The position numbers and the translations under genes were made by a program. Shown here in pieces: positions 61,726 to 64,000 of a DNA stretch of 64,000 nt (the stretch's first letter is position 1; each line of letters starts with the position of its first letter). The stretch is taken from assembly GCF_025685425.1 (NCBI RefSeq), contig NZ_JAGTAS010000053.1:1-64000 (forward strand). The letters run 5' to 3'. Under the pieces are notes generated by a model. The model made no database searches. It was not told the DNA's origin and saw only the letters and a list, made by a program, of their open reading frames with translations. The DNA comes from Terriglobus albidus (GTDB taxonomy: Bacteria; Acidobacteriota; Terriglobia; Terriglobales; Acidobacteriaceae).

Positions 61726-63636
61726 GTGAGAAAAGGCCTGATTCTGTTGAATGTGTGCTTGATCGCGGCGAGTGCGTTTGCGTCAGGACCTTCTTTCGTG
61801 CCCGATGTGCGATTTACAGGACCGGCGGCGAAGGGCTGGAACAAGGTAGGCCAGGCTAACTGGACTGCGGATGCCGGCACGATTACGGGAAAACCGGCAG
61901 AGAACGGCGGAGGCTGGCTCCTGCTGGACAATTCGTACCAGGACGTCAGCTTCTATACGGAGTTTCGTTGTGAAGACAGTTGTGTGACCGGAGTATTGCT
62001 GCGCGCGGAGAAGACGTCGGACGGCGGCATGAAAGGTGTCTATGTCTCGCTTGACGATTCATCGCTTGCTACATACGCGGTTGCGATTGATTCCAACGGA
62101 AAGATAGTGAAGCAGGAGAAGCTACCTCGAGGTGGTGTACTGGCTCGCCTGACTCCTCCCCCGTCTGCTTCTCAAGCGCAGAATGACAACCGGCCCAGAC
62201 CGCAGAGCCCTAGCGTCGACCTTCCGCTCAAACCTGCCGATACCTCCCTTCGAGCTCACGAGTGGAACTCGGTGGAGATCTTCTTTGATGCCAATACGGT
62301 TCGGTCTTTTCTCAACGATGGCCGCCAGCAAGGTGCGATGGTCGAAGACGGTGGCTATGGACCTGTGGCACTGTATGCCGGTGGCAAGGGGGCTGTTCAT
62401 TTTCGCAACGTCGCCTATATGGATATGTCCCTGAAGACACGGGATGAAGAGAAGGTCGGTCCGCACTTCCGGAAGCAGAGACTGAGCGACTTTTATTACT
62501 CGTGGGGAACAGCCGCCGCGGATTTCAACAAGGATGGCGTGCTGGATGTCGTCTCCGGGCCTTACATCTACTATGGTCCTGACTACCGAAAATCCCGTGA
62601 GATCTACTATGCATTCCCCTCCAATCCGTTGACCGAGTTTGCGAGCGATTCGACGATGGAGTTTGCCGCAGACTTCGACGGAGACGGTTGGCCCGATGTA
62701 CTCACCGTAAACTTTGGCGGCGGCCCTGGCGCCCAGCTCTATATCAATCCAAAGGGAGAGAATCGACGCTGGCAGAAGTATGCGGTAGGCACAGGGGTGC
62801 AAAGTGAGATCGCGTTACTGCGGGACATTGATGGAGATGGGAAGCCTGAGCTGGTCTACAGCGGCGCCGGACACGTTCGTTATGCCAAGCCTGATCCTGC
62901 CAGGCCAACTGAGAAGTGGATCGTGCATGACATCTCAGACGCGGGTTATGGTGTCGCTCATGGAATTGGCGTAGGTGATGTCAACGGCGATGGACGGCTC
63001 GATGTCGTGAACCCCTACGGCTGGTGGGAGCAGCCGGCCGCGGGAGCCGGCTCAGGTCCGTGGACCTATCATCCCGCCGCTTTCGCACAGTTCGGTCGAG
63101 GTCTGATGGGCGGCAGCGTGATGGCCGTTTATGACGTGAACGGTGACGGGAAAAACGACATTGTGACCTCACTCAATGCTCATGGCTGGGGGCTTGCCTG
63201 GTACGAGCAGAAGCAGGACAGCACTGGCAAGATCAGTTTCATCGAACACATGGTGATGAATGACCGATCAGCCAAAAACGCCGGCGGGGTAGTGTTCTCA
63301 GAACTGCACGGGACCTCGTACGCGGATGTTGATGGCGATGGAATACCGGACTTTATCGCCGGGAAGCGGTACTTCTCGCATCTCGATACGAATATCGATC
63401 CCGATCCGAGAGGAGCTCCGGTTCTTTACTGGTACAAGACCGTTCGAAACCGCCAGGCACCCGGAGGAGCTGAGCTGGTTCCTGAGCTGATCGATACGCA
63501 TAGCGGTGTCGGCTCGGATGTGCTTGCTGTCGACCTGAATCATGATGGAGCCATCGATGTCATAACCTCCACTCGCTTTGGGACGTTTATTTACTGGGGG
63601 ATTCCGCGACAAGTTGCTGCGTCGGCGAAGAAGTAA
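61726..63636 (+). CDS. Secreted DUF1080-like / FG-GAP seven-bladed propeller protein
   Basis: 636 residues from GTG 61726, chosen because AGGAGG lies 5 nt upstream and the signal peptide (RKGLILLNVCLIAASAFAS) follows at once. N-terminal jelly-roll domain (about 20-235) of the DUF1080/LamG kind (GWLLLDNSYQDVSFYTEFRC, VALYAGGKGAVHFRNV). Then seven repeats with calcium-binding loops: DFNKDGVLD, DFDGDGWPD, DIDGDGKPE, DVNGDGRLD, DVNGDGKND, DVDGDGIPD and DLNHDGAID, forming a beta-propeller as in integrin-like proteins. Probably binds or acts on extracellular polysaccharide; no catalytic site is identified. Confidence 0.88.
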   Translation: MRKGLILLNVCLIAASAFASGPSFVPDVRFTGPAAKGWNKVGQANWTADAGTITGKPAENGGGWLLLDNSYQDVSFYTEFRCEDSCVTGVLLRAEKTSDGGMKGVYVSLDDSSLATYAVAIDSNGKIVKQEKLPRGGVLARLTPPPSASQAQNDNRPRPQSPSVDLPLKPADTSLRAHEWNSVEIFFDANTVRSFLNDGRQQGAMVEDGGYGPVALYAGGKGAVHFRNVAYMDMSLKTRDEEKVGPHFRKQRLSDFYYSWGTAAADFNKDGVLDVVSGPYIYYGPDYRKSREIYYAFPSNPLTEFASDSTMEFAADFDGDGWPDVLTVNFGGGPGAQLYINPKGENRRWQKYAVGTGVQSEIALLRDIDGDGKPELVYSGAGHVRYAKPDPARPTEKWIVHDISDAGYGVAHGIGVGDVNGDGRLDVVNPYGWWEQPAAGAGSGPWTYHPAAFAQFGRGLMGGSVMAVYDVNGDGKNDIVTSLNAHGWGLAWYEQKQDSTGKISFIEHMVMNDRSAKNAGGVVFSELHGTSYADVDGDGIPDFIAGKRYFSHLDTNIDPDPRGAPVLYWYKTVRNRQAPGGAELVPELIDTHSGVGSDVLAVDLNHDGAIDVITSTRFGTFIYWGIPRQVAASAKK

Positions 63637-63693
63637 GCACGATCGTAATCTTCTGTCGGTTCCGGGCGGAGGACTTTCTTGAGCAAGAACACA

Positions 63694-63726
63694 TGTGGTG
63701 AGAGGAAGCCTCTCCCTCTCACCACA
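63694..63726. terminator. Hairpin between convergent genes
   Basis: TGTGGTGAGAGG and CCTCTCACCACA, a perfect 12 bp stem with a 9 nt loop, between the FG-GAP gene and the convergent HTH gene. No strong T run on either side, so its role as a bidirectional terminator is only likely. Confidence 0.5.
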
Positions 63727-63751
63727 CACGCTTCAACAGTCAAAAACAATT

Positions 63752-64000
63752 TTAAGAGATTTCTGGAGCGATACCAGGCACGCTTTTGCGGATCGATGAC
63801 TGGTACCAACGCTCAATCTCCCGCGGGCAGATGCGCAGAGCCCCGATCGGGCCGAATGCTTCGAGTTCTCCTCGGTCAACAAGTTCATAGAACTCGCGGT
63901 ATGGGATCTGAAACAACGCGGACAACTCCGTGACGGTCCATGCATTTTCCCGCTCCCGTAAAACCTGCGCGATTGACTTTGCCGTGCGGTGGTCTCCCAT
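63752..64000 (-). CDS. Helix-turn-helix protein, possibly cut by the window end
   Basis: 82 residues visible; ATG at 64000 coincides with the window edge, so the true start may be upstream. The segment TVTELSALFQIPYREFYELVDRGELEAFGPIGALRICPREIERWY is an excisionase/HTH_17 fold. The end (SIRKSVPGIAPEIS) is not conserved-looking. It is a second small HTH protein of this type besides that at 6777, but unlike it has no basic tail. Confidence 0.65.
   Translation of the reverse strand: MGDHRTAKSIAQVLRERENAWTVTELSALFQIPYREFYELVDRGELEAFGPIGALRICPREIERWYQSSIRKSVPGIAPEIS

Overview
The window looks like a chromosomal segment of an acidobacterium of the Terriglobia / Acidobacteriaceae type (Terriglobus, Granulicella or Edaphobacter-like). 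The signs are a hopanoid cluster (shc, hpnH, hpnA, hpnG), an 800+ residue ABC permease with an N-terminal prefix domain and no ATPase (the 'ADOP' type typical of Acidobacteria), an Oar-like TonB-dependent receptor with a carboxypeptidase-regulatory N-terminus, a 7TM-type histidine kinase, and moderately high GC. The genus cannot be fixed from the sequence alone.

Layout. 1-5 kb: C-terminus of an IS630-family transposase, a GT4 glycosyltransferase, aroA, a GAF-GAF-SpoIIE phosphatase. 5-9 kb: small proteins, two hydrolases and an M24 peptidase. 9-12 kb: accB-accC-(unknown)-thiE. 12-20 kb: ispH followed by a hopanoid locus shc-hpnH-(149 aa unknown)-hpnA-hpnG-adh, which runs from the last isoprenoid-precursor step to extended hopanoids. 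20-26 kb: GT-C membrane protein, an unknown protein, a glycerophosphodiesterase, an M20 deacylase and two alpha/beta hydrolases. 26-31 kb: histidine kinase plus sigma-54 response regulator. 31-33 kb: cytochrome oxidase subunit III, pdxT and pdxS. 33-41 kb: recQ, a small conserved protein behind a possible structured leader, ribBA with a degenerate second domain, HAD, aminotransferase, MBL, GH43-like, secG, tRNA-Leu. 42-47 kb: CNNM/CBS protein, two oligopeptide-type permeases in convergent orientation, WecB/TagA transferase, CAP protein, tRNA-Asn. 48-55 kb: TonB receptor, Tat-exported phosphatase-superfamily protein, unknown 402 aa protein. 55-60 kb: ADOP permease divergent from a topoisomerase III fused to a decayed RecQ-like ATPase. 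60-64 kb: DUF1537 kinase, DUF1080/FG-GAP propeller protein, a HTH protein cut by the window end.

The strongest structure outside the genes is a dispersed family of 114-116 bp elements: seven copies, plus one copy of a sister subfamily. Each has a ~15 bp terminal inverted repeat (GAGCATTTTCCCTGT), a central 9 bp hairpin (GGCGTTTTC/GAAAACGCC) and flanking TA dinucleotides, as expected for a MITE moved by an IS630/mariner-type transposase. One copy sits inside a signal peptide; removing it with one TA restores a normal signal sequence in frame, which is direct evidence of insertion. Several copies sit on the TA of stop codons, and the sister copy supplies the Shine-Dalgarno sequence of pdxT.

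Second in interest are the topoisomerase III/pseudo-RecQ fusion, the RibBA protein lacking two of three zinc cysteines, and several perfect inverted repeats that look like operators or RNA structures.
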